From Adiantum capillus-veneris (lineage: Eukaryota; Streptophyta; Polypodiopsida; Polypodiales; Pteridaceae), in NCBI GenBank assembly GCA_014529385.2, contig CM043948.1:79814291-79878290 (forward strand): a stretch of 64,000 bases of DNA, in the 5' to 3' direction. Position numbers and translations under genes: made by a program. Of the stretch, positions 33,095 through 45,680 are shown piece by piece. The stretch's first letter is position 1, and every line of letters starts with the position of its first letter. Below the pieces are notes generated by a model. That model saw only the letters and a list, made by a program, of their open reading frames with translations, did not search any database and had not been told where the DNA came from.

Positions 33095-34322
33095 CTACCA
33101 TTTTTCTAGACATATGCAATCACCTACTTCATGTAGAATCTCTTTTGTAAGCTTTCCATTTTTAGCTAATTGCATGATATTTGACCAAAGTCGCCCATGA
33201 TGGTCACTCACCTCTTTATCACTAAGATGCTCAATTTTTACTCCATAAGTAGCTGCCTCAGCTAAAGAGGTGTCATGGTTATGTGCCATATCTTCAACTA
33301 AGGTTTGTATTTCCCACTTCCCAAAGTTAGTTCTCAAGGGTAGACCTATCTCTCTAAGTGGATTTTACCATCCTTAAAAAAGACAACATCTTTTGTCAAA
33401 GCATCACTAAAACTATCACAATCCCTTCTTATATGGTTTGTACTATCACACCAAATACATCTATTAACAAAACCTTCTTTGGGCTATTGTCTTTGCCTAT
33501 GAAGTGGCCCTGATGGTTGGCCTTTTTCTTTAAGCTTTCCAAGCTTTACCTTCAAGTCACGCATTCCCTTGACAAGCTCATCTAGCATAGACTCATCAAA
33601 CATAGGAGCTATAAAATTAGGCTTTACCATTTTGTCAAAAGTTGAGGTGGAAGGATTTGTAGTGTTTACTACCATCTTGTCCCTTCTTCTTTTTCATTTG
33701 GAAAGCAGTGAGACAGCACCTTCAACTTCATTCCAGTCGGTCTTTAGTCCTTGCTTAGCATCTTAATCTTCAAGAATAAGCTCCAAATTTTCTTGAAACT
33801 CTTTACATGCAGCTTGTAAGAAAAGATATGTCTTCTTTGCATCTAGTGTGGCCCTTTCTATCCTGGTGAGTTGTGCATAGCGCGGCTCAAATTCCCTAAG
33901 TAGCTTTGTTATTGATAGTCCTTGCTTTGGCTTGACTGCCCATTCTAAGAATGTCCTTTTGGTCACTCTCTCAGAGTCCTCCATGAAATATTCCTCCTTT
34001 AAATCTACTTTGAGTTCTTCCCAGTTTCTCCCATGCCCATCTCTAATTTTTGGAGCACTAACTAGCTCAAAGCTTTGAATCATCTCACCTTCTCACACGC
34101 GATGCAACTCCATCTCCTTCACATACTCGTGCAATTACTTTTGTTTACATCTTTCCCATTGAACTGATCCATTCTATTGACAACCTCTTGTATGGCCTTG
34201 GTTGCTAAAATCTCCCTTCTTTCAGTGGCATGTTGTTGTTGCATGAACATTGCAAATGCTTGAAACATTTGCATTGTTTTTGGGTCAAAATGCATACCCT
34301 GTTGCTCAACATGATCTCCCAT
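33095..34322 (-). pseudogene. Element C: Gag with CCHC zinc knuckle
   Basis: The likely start is the ATG at 34322 (MGDHVEQQGMHFDPKTMQ), followed by a Gln-rich helix. After a stop and shift the core appears at 34083-33763 (FELVSAPKIRDGHGRNWEEL, KRTFLEWAVKPKQGLSITKL, LREFEPRYAQLTRIE), with the Gag-like length and aromatic pattern. A CCHC knuckle lies at 33418-33459: C-IW-C-DSTN-H-IRRD-C. The tail (33337-33095) includes EVSDHHGRLWSNIMQLAKNG. In-frame stops and frameshifts break the gene. Confidence 0.8.
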
Positions 34323-34878
34323 GGTTACCCAAAAACTCTCACCTAGTTAGATTCACATTGGGTTTGCCAAGAAAGCACCCGGCTTTTGGTTATGAGAGTT
34401 TCTAAGAGAACTCCAAAAACTATATGAAGGAGTTAAACTATAGATGCCATGAAGTCTAGGGTTTGGAAGGAAGTACAATTGAAGAAGAGTTATTCTTTCT
34501 CTCTTGCACTCACACACACAAAGAAAGAACACAAAAGAGAATATTAAAACAACACAAAAATGAAAACATCAAGGCTATGGTCATATCGTATCATGGGTAA
34601 CATAAAAGGGTTAATAGATGAGTTAATGATGTTCAATTTTTTCCGACCAAACAGGCTACAAATTTTTCTTTGGAATTGTAATTTTGTGCTTATCATAATA
34701 TATAGGGTTTGTCTAGTTATTGGGACTAATTGTGTGTACAAATCCTCTCGGTTCATAGTAAGATAACTACCCTTACGTCAAAAGAAACGTTATAGTCTAT
34801 AAGGGATAGTATGATGGGATCCGGTGAAAGAAGTATTTCATTGAGCCTTTTTGGGCCAAAGAGAAACATTATATGTAG
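34323..34878 (-). other. Element C: leader between 5' LTR and gag
   Basis: About 550 bp without a gene. Directly next to the LTR (minus strand) the sequence reads CTACATATAATG, which does not resemble a common PBS. The primer site is either unusual or mutated. A short CACACACACA run lies at 34511-34520. Confidence 0.5.
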
Positions 34879-36444
34879 TGGAAAGTGTATTTTACAGCTA
34901 ATCCATATGTTAATACTAATAGATCGCATAGTGGAAGCGATAGAAACTCACAAAATTTGGATTACTCATCTAGGATAGTATGTGAAAATATATATATGAG
35001 AGAAGCGAAGAGAGAAGTTTCCCTCCCAAGTCCTATTCTCGTCCTTAGGCAATAAGGATACTATAGGGAGAGATGTACCTGTAGCAAGGATAACCTAGAA
35101 TTTGTAGAGAGAATGAATTTCTAGAGTGAGAGAGATAGGTTTAGTTAGAGAGAGAGATGAAATTAGAGATATATGTTGGATTAGAGATATATGTTGGATT
35201 AGAGATGAAAAAGAAAACAACAAGAAATCAACAAAATATAAAAGTATAACACATCTTACTTGACAAACCCTTCGGGAGTTATTCACCATTTTTTATGGAC
35301 AGAGAAGAAGAGGGGAGACTTCAAGCCTTGATTGATGCACCAAGTTCAAGTCCTTCTTTGATTATAGCTTATATTCCAATGATAGCTTACAAGATTTGGC
35401 TAGTCTTCCTCTAGGAGTAAGTGTAGGCTTAGGCTTATGTTTATGGCTAATTACAATTAGGCGTTACTACTCTCACTCCCTCATAAATGGATTTAATGGT
35501 TTTAAAGGAAGAAGAGGTCCCCTTTTATAGGTCAAGGGAATCCCCAAGGGTTTACACAAGAGTAAGTGTAGGCTTAGGCTTACGTTTATGGCTAATTACA
35601 ATTAGGCGTTACTACTCTCACTCCCTCATGAATGGATTTAATGGTTCTAAAGGAAGAAGAGGTCCCCTTTTATAGGTCAAGGGAACCCCCAAGGGTTTAC
35701 ACAAGAAGAGAAGAGCCAGTGTGAATAGAAACTAGAAAACTTTGAAATGGGTTGTTCCTACATTATGTGGGCATACTGGGGTCCATTATTTTGATCATAT
35801 CCCTCAACCGTGGCTCCAAATAAAGAAAAAAAAATAGGCACAAAAAATTCAGCTCATTAGCTACGACTCCCAGTTTATAAACGTTTTTCAATTCGGATTG
35901 GAACCTTGTGTTAAGAAATTATCAAAATAGGGTACAGTTTTGGCAGTAAAAGTCTTTTTTTGGTCCCCTTAGCATAGACTTTTATTTGATTCCAATGGGC
36001 ACCTCATGCCATATGAAAGCATGACATTGCTCCTTGACAAAGTTTTGTAATCATGCTTGCAATAATGCATTAAAATAGGTGTATCTTTGAGAATCATGTA
36101 AGCTAGCGTCCCACTAGGATTTGATTCCTTCATAGTAGATATTAAAAAGAAATATATGAAAAATACATAGAATATATATATATAGTGGAAGTTACCCTAG
36201 ATATAGGATCTAGCTAGAAAGGGTGCAAGATGATAATGACATAGTAGAAAGAAAGAACCAATGATTTTTGCCCCAAGTTAAAGAGGCGAAGCTATTGACG
36301 CTTTTCCCATAGTACTTTTTGACAATAAAGTAAGAATATGTTATTCTTGAGATAAATAATAGGATGAGATAGAAAACTTATTATTATACTTAGATATGCA
36401 TATGTACATTATAGGAAATATACTTATGTATCTACAAAGTTGCA
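34879..36444 (-). mobile_element. Element C: 5' LTR (about 1.57 kb)
   Basis: Partner of 23917-26578 (see there). It holds the empty site for the TTAA transposon near 36070 (GCATTAAAATAGG). It also carries a 145-bp tandem duplication (35416-35705) that duplicates its TATA box; the 3' LTR has only one copy. On the minus strand the LTR starts TGCAACTTTGTAG and ends TTCCA. Confidence 0.85.
35416..35705 (-). promoter_or_regulatory. 145-bp tandem duplication carrying the LTR TATA box twice
   Basis: AGTAAGTGTAGGCTTAGGCT starts at 35416 and at 35561. Each copy ends GGGTTTACACAAG and contains, on the minus strand, the TATA box CTATAAAAGG (35521-35530 and 35666-35675). The copies are nearly identical. 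The sister LTR has one copy (box at 24542-24551). Duplicated core promoters could change the transcription start or strength; that is inference. Confidence 0.85.
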
Positions 36445-37906
36445 AGATAAATCTTGTAGCACTCGTTCCCACTATGTACGTGTCACAGCACAACACTGCG
36501 CCCATTTTCGAGCGGATTTTCTCCAACGGACATTTCTTGGCATCCTTGACATCCCAGCTTTGACTTAACCTTCTTGGCTTTGATGACCTTCACTTTCTAG
36601 ATTTGGCAGCACATACCAACGCATAGCTGCTTCGACAAAGCATTCTGGAACAGTTTTTCTCGTGAGTGCGGCTCTTGATTGCAATTTTGACCACAGACAA
36701 TTGGTCGTGTGTTGTGCTTGGATTTTGATGGATGTACTTACCAATCAATGACACAGTGTGTCAATTTCCCGATGTTTTACTCACAATTTGTGCTTTTTTG
36801 CAGTGCAGACTGTGTATGATTGTGTGGGGCATTCCAATGAGAAATGTTAAGCATAATTTTGTGTAATTCATACTATGTATGCATGTGCGGATATATCTTG
36901 AGCTAGGTATAGCTCATTGATAGTAGGCTCAGAGGTTTACAGCATTTTTGGACAGGTACAGGTCCCTAGATCCACTCGCTTAGGAATGAGCAAGTTTGCA
37001 AAGGTTTTGGCAGTGCATGTATATCATTTGTGGATCTGTTATGCGGTATTTTCGTGAGGATTTTTTAGTTTTCACTCAATTTTCAGAAAAACCTCTGTCG
37101 AATTTTTCCCAATTTCATGCCACGTTTTATGCATGTCAACAATTTTACTATCTAACAGTTTAGTGGTCAAGTTTGACTCCTACTCTGATAGTGATCGAGT
37201 GTTAGCTCTCATTTTGACAAGTTTTGTCAGTTTGAACACAGTTTACTGTTCTTATAGCCACTCTCATAGAAGTGAGGATTGCATATACTTCTGTGACTAT
37301 AGACAAAGAGGCACATGTGTCATAGGTTTCTTGAAAAATTTTGCGGCCAGTTTCTCTTGTGGGATGCGTTTGATTTTGAGCTAGCTTGCTCTCTACTTCC
37401 TATGTGGTTATGCGCTTTATGCTCAATTGAGTTGTTTGTCCCACATTGTGCACCTATAGTTTGCAAATTGTGGAGTTTTTTAATGCATATGGAAGCATTG
37501 GGTTTGATGCATTTGATCACGGTTTTTCATGATTGTGTGGTGGTCAAGTGATCTTCCACTTTGTTGCCAGTTTGGCATGGCTTATTGTAGAGATTGTTCT
37601 TGAGTTTTCTACTCAATATATAGGGGAGACCTTGCTAGTATTCTCCCAGGTTTTCTTGCCATAGTTTGCTTTCTTGACATTCACTTATGGTTGCAGATAT
37701 GTGTGACAATTTAGAGTCTATAATGATGATTCATGAGAGTCGGCGGTCTCATAGTTACCGTACTTGCATTGTTGGCATTGTGGTCACACAAGGAACATTA
37801 GGTGCCATTGTTTCAGGCATATGAGATAGCAGCAGAGATCTATGCGTGGTGAAAATGAGGTTTTGACACATACTAGAGCATTGGCTTCCTGTGTCAGTGA
37901 CGGCGA
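36445..37906 (+). pseudogene. Copia element remnant: Gag end with altered zinc knuckle
   Basis: Only the last ~200 bp are readable. A frame gives CWHCGHTRNIRCHCF near 37770-37810, a Gag zinc knuckle of the copia type (CX2CG...) in which the His is replaced by Asn. It is followed by EVLTHTRALASCVSDGD. That frame continues after the inserted element D at 44121 as VKFSSSFSPTF and then the copia protease. The upstream 1.2 kb (36445-37690) shows no confident coding and no 5' LTR, so the 5' part is lost or too decayed. Confidence 0.65.
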
Positions 37907-38396
37907 TGTTATAGAATTGATATTTTATTATTTATTGCAGCAAACAAGTGGAAAAGACTAGACTGATCTAGGCCTATGCGAATGGAAATATATATATATA
38001 TATTTTACATTTTATTATTCAACTACTCTTTATGAGCTTTGGCCATTTATGACCAGCCGGCCAGTTTGTACTCAATTTGACCATTCAAGAAATCTATAAA
38101 TGAAATATGTGCAAGAGGGAAATGGTCACTCTTGCACGGGGGGAGATTGCACCCAGTCCTTGCATTGTTCTTCTTTCCTCTTTTCTCTTCTCTCTTGCCA
38201 TACTGGCGTAACACTCGCTTTAGGAGGTGCGTTTGTACATGCTCTTCTACTTTGTCTTGCTCTCTGCCTCTCTCATGTCAGATTTACTATGGCGTACGTG
38301 TACATGATTGTGCAGGTATGTAGATCTATTGTTTTAATTTCTGCAACGTGTTACTTTTATGTATTTTGCAGGCCTTCTACACTCCCGCCTGTAGCA
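37907..38396 (+). mobile_element. Element D: 5' LTR (490 bp)
   Basis: The LTR ends TGTAGCA one base before the PBS. A TATA-like CTATAAA lies at 38094-38100, about 190 bp into the LTR. The segment TTGCACGGGGGGAGATTGCA follows in both copies. Short TA repeats lie near 37990. Confidence 0.9.
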
Positions 38397-38397
38397 G

Positions 38398-38409
38398 TGG
38401 TATCAGAGC
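38398..38409 (+). promoter_or_regulatory. Primer-binding site of element D (initiator Met tRNA type)
   Basis: TGGTATCAGAGC is the classic plant PBS complementary to the 3' end of initiator tRNA-Met. It lies one base after the LTR end. This and the TSD support a real retrotransposon structure. Confidence 0.92.
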
Positions 38410-40442
38410 TAGTACAATCACAATTATGGAGAGCTTAATTAAGGACAATCAATATAGCAGAGCTAAGTTCCTTTTTTTTAATGTTGATTTAGTTTTTATT
38501 CTTATTATCTATCTTTGTACATAAATCTTGACAGAATTATGTGTTCATCTTTTCATAGAGTAGAATAGTGAAACATATGCATGATAGTAAGTGAACAAAC
38601 ATTTATTCAATTAGAATTTTGCTCATGTAGATTAGGGTGGATCGAGTAAGAAGACCTTGTGAGGAAAGAAGTAGTGGGACAACTCATAGCATAACTTGAT
38701 TATAAAACAAAAGGCATAGACAAGAAGGTTTTTGTTTTGCATCATTGGAAAATTTTCATTCTTTGGGATGCAATTACAAAAGACATTCAAGATTCCTCTG
38801 AGAATCATGGACGATCATAGGAGAAAAGCTATGATAGCATAGAGTACCCTCAAGAGACCCCTCCTCGATAATGACCCACAACGACCGTGGTAACCTTGGT
38901 ACTATAAGCAAGAGGATATCGGTGGGACGCAAGCCCAAGAGATTCCAAAGGTTAACCAAAAAAAAAAAAAAAACTTCTCTCTGTTGCACAGTTAGAGCCC
39001 TACACCCCTGCTCGTGAGTCCTTTGCCACTTTCAGCATCAATGACTTGAGCCTCAAGCAATAGCTAAGCTAGATTTCTAGCGCTACCATCATTGCATGAC
39101 GTTAAGACGCACACACGGCAAGACACTCCAACAATGATTGACGTGCCAACAACATGACTTCTCTCTCTTGCACAACTATGTTGGATGCCATGCAGATTCT
39201 CTATCCCTTCTTCTCTCTCTCTCTCTCCTCTCCCCCTTACTCTACCCGCCATCATTGGCAGTATGCGATGGATCATTTTCGTAGCCTACCCTGCCCCTTT
39301 TTTATTCCACTTATCGGCAGTTGGTCATGCTGCACTGCACTCTCAACCAATAAATTCCCCCCAGGGCTACTATAACTACCATACACCAGTCAGCAAACAC
39401 CACACTTCCTCCCATGCACCACTACACTGCGCAGCCAACCCCCCACCAACCTTTGCGGCTCCATGCAGCCAGTTCCCCACTACTAACTATGTAACTTCTC
39501 GCTTCTCTTCACCAATTGACTCGCTTCTTATCTCATAGCCAGCACCTGGTTTTCTTTTACGCCTTCATGCAACCATCCAACGCTCACTTCCTTGCCTCTT
39601 GGTCAGGATTTATCTCCCTCAGGGGATTCACCATGAAAAACTTACTGCACCACGTAACTGCAAGGGAGGGGGGGTTTTTTACAAGTTACATAAGCACATA
39701 AGTTAGGGGCAGGCCCCCAATAATTTATCTCCCAAGCTTAAAAATAAGGGAGGGGGTATCATATTTATGGGGGGGGGGAGGGGGGAGTGATAAAAGGGAA
39801 AAATGAGAGGAAGTTTTTGTGTTTCAAAATCATGGCTTCCCAAAAGATTCTCCCCTCGAACTTGTGAGTCAATAGCTACAAAGATACATCCAAGAACTAA
39901 CACTGCTTTGTATCAATTTCTTGTTTTGTGATTATAGTTCATTTATTGAAGGTTGAAATCTATAAATATTTTGTATAGATGAAAATTTACATGGAGAACC
40001 TAACACAACTTTATAACCATGTCTTTTGAGTAATTTAGATGGGTCAAATTGGACGAGTAGCTAGAGTGCAGGCTAAACGGGCACATATTTTGAAAGTCAA
40101 ACTAAGACACATTGAAGGTACATCTAGTTATCAATAAAAGTGGTTCCTTAGTATGTTGCGAGCCACTATGCTACACGCTCTTTGACTAGTTTTACTATGT
40201 TAGATCATGTGAGACCTAAAATTTATATGTAAGATAGGGATATGGTAGTTTTTTGCATTGATTGTCATATAAGCGTAGAAAGGGGGGTCGTATTCCCTAA
40301 TATGAGTCGTATATAGGGGTTTTATCAAATTTTTCTGCTCAAAGGTGGCATCCCGTTTTGTATATAGAGTGAATCCCCCGGGTTATCTCCCTACCACCAG
40401 AACGTGCCTACCCATGCAAATAATCAATTGCAGTCGTCGAGT

Positions 40443-40542
<100 letters not shown>

Positions 40543-40625
40543 TTCTTTCACTAACCTCTCCCCCTCGTCTGTTGCTTCTGCCGCCCACACAAAAGTGCCC
40601 CCCCCCCCACCCCCTTGGCGACTAC

Positions 40626-40883
40626 CTACCCTGGTGGACAGTGCCGCAGCTCCTCAGTGAGACTGGCGCAAGGAACGAGGTGGCCCTTTTCTGTGTCCAA
40701 GAGCATATCTTGGGATCCTTGGCACCATGTTATATTAGCGAGCTTTTTCAAAAAACCTTGGGAGGCACTTTGCAGTACATGATTTGTGATTACCTTCACT
40801 TTGACACAACTATGTGTTTTGGTCCCCTGAGGCAAAAGCTTGAGGACAGACACACAGAGATCAAACACATAATGGAGAGGTAG
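40626..40883 (+). CDS. Short protein-like frame inside element D (possible captured gene piece)
   Basis: After the CT repeat and C-run the frame reads WTVPQLLSETGARNEV, then CVQEHILGSLAPCYISELFQ, GTLQYMICDYLHFD and GPLRQKLEDRHTEIKHIMER before a TAG. Composition is normal for a folded protein and unlike the surrounding sequence. There is no Gag/Pol resemblance and no known domain. Large non-autonomous LTR elements sometimes carry pieces of host genes, which is one explanation; chance is another. It has no clear start of its own. Confidence 0.3.
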   Translation, partial: LPWWTVPQLLSETGARNEVALFCVQEHILGSLAPCYISELFQKTLGGTLQYMICDYLHFDTTMCFGPLRQKLEDRHTEIKHIMER

Positions 40884-43060
40884 GTTCATCTACTATCACT
40901 AGAGAGGTGGACGCCATTTTCTGAGTATGTGATCCACCATCCCTGTCACCCTCCCATGATGCCAGAGATGTCCAATATAATCAGCAGAACATTCCAATCA
41001 AAATACCTAACGAAGCCGATGATCCACAAGAAGCATGACTTGACTTAATTCAGCTCGAGCTAACGAAGTAATCTAATTGCTTGCAACATTTTCTGTTGAT
41101 CACATTGACCCCCTACAATATGGCAGCAAGCTCAGTACCTCAGCATCTACCACGCTTCATGCTCATGCTCTACTTATTCGTCCTCCCATGACCCTGAGCT
41201 TCACGACCTGCAAGCTACCTTTGCCCGCTTTCACAGTGCTTCCCTACGTGACTCAACACTCTAGTTCAGGACTCAAGGCCTCTGTGTACTAATGCACGCA
41301 AGCTCGCAATATGTGAGCAAAGAGCTAGGATGGATACACAGCAAGAGATCATAACTAGGGCTTTCACATGCTAGGAGTCTCTCTCTTTGTCTCTCATACC
41401 GTTTGCGACCTTACTGAAGGAAGGGTTCGAGCTGGTGATACTTATTGCAGCGGACATTGACAAAGCTTTTCAATAATCACACGGATTTGGTCTCATAGAT
41501 AATTATGGTCTTTTGATGTTGGTTAAGGTTAATATAACATTTCAATTCATTTCTATCTCTCTCCCCCTTACCTTTTGGATCACTATTGATATCAATACTA
41601 CACCTGAGCTGCGGACCCTACTTTTGTATTCGATTGTCCCCAACCTCACAAGTCAATGACCTCTTGCCGTTTATACACACTCACGCGTCACTTCTGATGA
41701 TATATGCATACCCACAACCACACACACACACATACTTACTGTGAGTGTTCTATATGGTCGACTTTCATAGCTTGAAGTTGATGTCCGAATCATTGTCAAA
41801 ATTGTGCAACATTACAACGAATTTTTGCTAAGGCTTAAGTTATTAGGTTCTCTCAAAGGAGACTCATGATTATTTTCTTCATGTTTCAATTTTTTGTAAA
41901 GCAATGGATATAGCGTTGATAGTCAAAATTCTTTTATGGTTTTGGTGTTGTGTGAGGTGCTCACGTACTATGGTCCTATCGCATCTGCTACATGCTAGGT
42001 ATCTGTCATTAGGATGTATTTTCCCTCACCTTCAAAATTTTGTGCATGATCAAGATGTATCAGGCCTAAGTATTACACACATGACCATTTGAGAACTATA
42101 ACTATATCCACTAGCTACCAACACTTAAAGTGATTGCTATTCAGACTACAAATGGGTATAATCTTACAATACATAATTAATGGCGTATACAAACAGTGAT
42201 GTAATGGAATTAGATTATCAAATTGATTGCTCTATTTTGTTCCATCATATGGTATAATGGTATTGCAATTTTTGTTACATATTACTTGATATAGTTCCAT
42301 TTATTTGCTTATGTATCACATCACTGCCAATGTTGCCCATACTCCTTCACAAAAGAGTATGTTTACTAAAGGATATTTACCTCTCTACCCAAATTTGAGG
42401 TAAACTACTTTAGGAGACCTGCTTTTGACCTATCCTAACATTCATACATTGAGTGTGGCCTCACTTTCTCTGACGACCGATATCCACTGGTCATCCTAAT
42501 CTTGCAAACCACCCTGTCAATTTAGCTCACACCTCTATTATCCGCTCATTTGTGCTTCAAATTGTCTACTTTCATTCTCTTTTCTTGGCAAACAAACTTT
42601 GCATCAAATTTTTCCTTCATGGTGTTTCAAATGTTAATGAATTTAATATGAAATTCTTAACGTCTTCTTAAATTTAACAAACAATTTTTTTTAGTGTTTT
42701 GTTTTTTAGAAAATTTATGCAGACCATCATGCGAGGACGTCAAATAAGTAATCTCTTTACTTTATTTTGAAAACTCATTTTTACAGCTTTTGTACTAATC
42801 TCCTAACCATATTTTATCCAATTTTATGATATTCTCTTACACTGCTAAGGTCATGCCCTCTAATTGTATTGAAAGACATTTTTGTTCAGATGATTTGTCA
42901 GTAAGCTATGCAGCTACTCATGCAAGCTAAGGGGATCTGGGATAGTGTACAACCATTTATAAATCCTTTGGTGATATACTGCATTGTGATGTCGACAACA
43001 TAGTAACTATACTTTTTTTTTCTTCTTTATGTCTCGTCTAGTCCATTGGTCACAACTTCA

Positions 43061-43193
43061 CAGATTCACCGGTTTAGGTAGTGTGTAAATGCTCATCCTA
43101 GTGCAGATTCGCCGATTTAGGCAGCATTAGTGCAGATTCGCCAATTTAGGCAGCACGTCTTATTGGTGTAGATTCGCCAATTTAGGCAACACC
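43061..43193. repeat. Four direct copies of a ~23-bp motif near the 3' end of element D
   Basis: CAGATTCACCGGTTTAGG (43061), CAGATTCGCCGATTTAGG (43103), CAGATTCGCCAATTTAGG (43133) and TAGATTCGCCAATTTAGG (43169). Each is followed by C/T-AG/AA-type ends (GCAGCA, GCAACA). Spacing is 42, 30 and 36 bp. Confidence 0.85.
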
Positions 43194-43196
43194 AAC

Positions 43197-43249
43197 AACA
43201 AAATCATGCTGCAGTGGTTGGCCACCACTGCAACTGTTATGATTTTGTT
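43197..43249. repeat. Nested hairpin in element D
   Basis: The outer arms AACAAAATCAT (43197-43207) and ATGATTTTGTT (43239-43249) are exact complements. Inside, TGCAGTGGT (43210-43218) and ACCACTGCA (43224-43232) pair around a 5-nt loop. It directly follows the direct repeats and precedes the 3' LTR by ~380 bp. A packaging or priming structure is conceivable but unproven. Confidence 0.8.
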
Positions 43250-43625
43250 ACCCAGGTATAGAAAATGAAAGATATTTTGGATTTGGATTATATTATGGAA
43301 TTGGAATTGGATTTGAATTTCGTATCTGATGATTATTTTGTCACGGCAGTGTTTATGTGATAGGACTTGACATTTATGAGATTGATGATGAGTATGACCA
43401 ATGACATCCTGGTTCATCAGGGTACGACATATACTCCTTATTCTAGTGGTATGGGACACTAGAATAGGTAGTATGTGGATGACGGCAGGCATAAGAAATA
43501 TTGTCTAATTTTATGGATTTTTCTTTTACTATTTGATACAAACTTCTAATTATTGTTTTTGACAAGTATTGTTTGTAGATTTTTATCTTCGCAGCTGAGG
43601 ACAGTTGCTTTCCAATGGAGAGATA

Positions 43626-44115
43626 TGTTATAGAATTGATATTTTATTATTTATTGCAGCTGACAGCTGGAAAAGACTAGACCGGGCTACGCCTATGTGA
43701 ATGGAAATATATATATATATATTGTACATTTTATTATTCAAGTGCTCTTTATGAGCTTTGGCCATTTATGACCAGCTGGCCAGTTTATACTCAATTTGAC
43801 CATTCAAGAAATCTATAAATGAAATACGTGCAAGAGGGAAATGGTCACTCTTGCACGGGGGGAGATTGCACCCAGTGCTTGCATTGTTCTTCTTTCCTTT
43901 TCCCTCTTTTCTCTCGCCGTACCGGCGTAGCACTCCACTTTAGAGGTGCGTATGTACGTGCTCTTCTACTCTGTCTCGCTCTCTACCTCTCTCATGTCAG
44001 ATTTACTATGGCATACGCGTACATGCTTGTGCACGTATGTAGATCTATTGTTTTACTCTCTGCAACGTGTTACTTTTATGTATTTTGGAGGCCTTCTACG
44101 CTCCCGTCTGTAGCA
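43626..44115 (+). mobile_element. Element D: 3' LTR (490 bp)
   Basis: Same length as the 5' LTR, with TG...CA ends. A TATA-like CTATAAAT lies at 43813-43820. A frame running out of the LTR into the copia protease (43819-44280) is a chance fusion. Confidence 0.9.
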
Positions 44116-44120
44116 GGTAA

Positions 44121-45392
44121 TGTCAAATTTTCTTCTTCTTTTTCTCCTACTTTTCTTATATCTGTGGATTGTGCACTTCCTTTGCACTGGTTGCTAGATG
44201 CGAATGCTACGTTTCATGTCACTCACATCATGAGTGGTTTTGTATCTATTGTAGTGGGATGCTTGGTAGTGTATGCTTGACTGATAGTTCATTGCATGGA
44301 AAAGTTGGTGCAAGAGAGGTGAGACTGTCATTACTGAGTGGTGCATCATAATTGCTTAGACATGTGTGTCATGTGCCAGACATGACAGTGAGTTTGATCT
44401 TAGCTGGTCAGCTTAGACATTGTGGATGTCATACTTCGCTTTGAGTGCAATTTCTTATGATGCATTTGGGTTTAGTGGTCCTTTTGAGAGGTGCCACGGA
44501 TGGCATGGTCTACCATATGCACGTGGATAAGGTTTCGATACGGCATAGTCTCAGTTTTGTTGCTGGCATGCTTTGAGCGAGAGAGGAGATGTGTCTCCTC
44601 GCCGGTGAGCTCCACCATGCTCACAAGACAGCGCATTTAGCTGTGTAGGACGTGCTAGTACTAGACAAAAGGGACTTGGCAGGAATGAAATTGCTTGACT
44701 TGGCTTTATCATTTTATAACCGAAACTAGACGTGCTTAAACTAACTCTACACCCAGCACTTTGTAGATATAGAGGTAGAGCGGTAATGCTCTAGTGAGAC
44801 ACAACAAGTGTTGTCAAAGTTTGTGCAGGTAGAGGTAGACCAGCTCTTCTCCCTATAGACATAGACATAGATGACACACATAGAGTTCTTTGATATTCTC
44901 ATGATAGAGGGGCTGATGAGTTGGTGCCAGGATGCACACCTCTTCCTCTGGGTGAGAGGATGTAGTCATCTCACTATCGGCATTGACATGTCCATATGTG
45001 ATAATGCAGTGATTGTAGATAGCACAAGGGAGGTGAGTACAACCAACTTTGTGTAGATTTTGTCAGCATTTGGGTGTCTCATGTTTGACTTGTTAGTGTC
45101 AAGACCCGACATAGCAGCTGCTATGGGAGAATTTTCCACGGGAATTGTTGGTCATACGACGACTGACACTAGCATGATGCATAGTGGAGTTTTGCAGACC
45201 ATACAAAATTGTCTGCATAATTTACATACAAGCTCTAGCGTAGGAACACACACTTGCCTACCACCAAAGTTGATACAACTACGTGTAGATCAACATAGCC
45301 AACCAATGGCATAGGTTGAGAGATTCTCTCACTTGTTTTGTTGTACATACTAGTAGTTTAGCTAGTATGACCCACTTATTGGCGCATTCGCC
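44121..45392 (+). pseudogene. Copia element remnant: protease, GAG-pre-integrase and RT end (internally deleted)
   Basis: The frame gives PLHWLLDANATFHVTH, the copia protease active-site region with D-A-N instead of D-S/T-G. The GAG-pre-integrase pattern follows (SLHGKVGAREVRLSLLSGAS, RHVCHVPDMTVSLILAGQLR, GMVYHMHVDKV). Most of integrase and RT is missing. Near 45061 GCLMFDLLVSRPDIAAAMGE matches the late RT/RNase H junction of copia (GCLMY...RPD). Several shifts and stops are present. Order and strand agree with the Gag remnant at 37700-37906. Confidence 0.8.
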
Positions 45393-45680
45393 TTAAGTGG
45401 GAGATTGTTGTGGTACATACGTCTGTGCCTTGCCCGTCCACCCAGGTCATGGGCGCCCTCCCATTGACCACTTATTTGTTGTACATATACACAATAATAG
45501 GGAGTAGCTCATTTTTGCTTCTTCTTAATAGTCTTCTCTCACAAGGGAGCTCTATTTATCTCAGGGGGTTTGTATACTCATTTTTGACATTAAAGAGTGA
45601 GTCAAATCAACCAATGATTTGGCAATTGATGCAATTGATGATTGACTTAAGAACCTATGTGAATGATCATTAAATTCTGC
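45393..45680 (+). mobile_element. Copia remnant: polypurine tract and 3' LTR (right end approximate)
   Basis: TAAGTGGGAGATT (45393-45405) is a typical copia polypurine tract. The LTR starts TGTTGTGGTACATACG at 45406. A TATA-like TCTATTTATCTC lies near 45550. With no partner LTR in the window, the right end (near TTCTGCTA, ~45680) is a guess. Confidence 0.65.

Noticed and set aside
43819-44280. A 153-codon ORF as an intact gene
   Set aside because: It is a chance fusion of element D's LTR with the copia protease across the insertion boundary.
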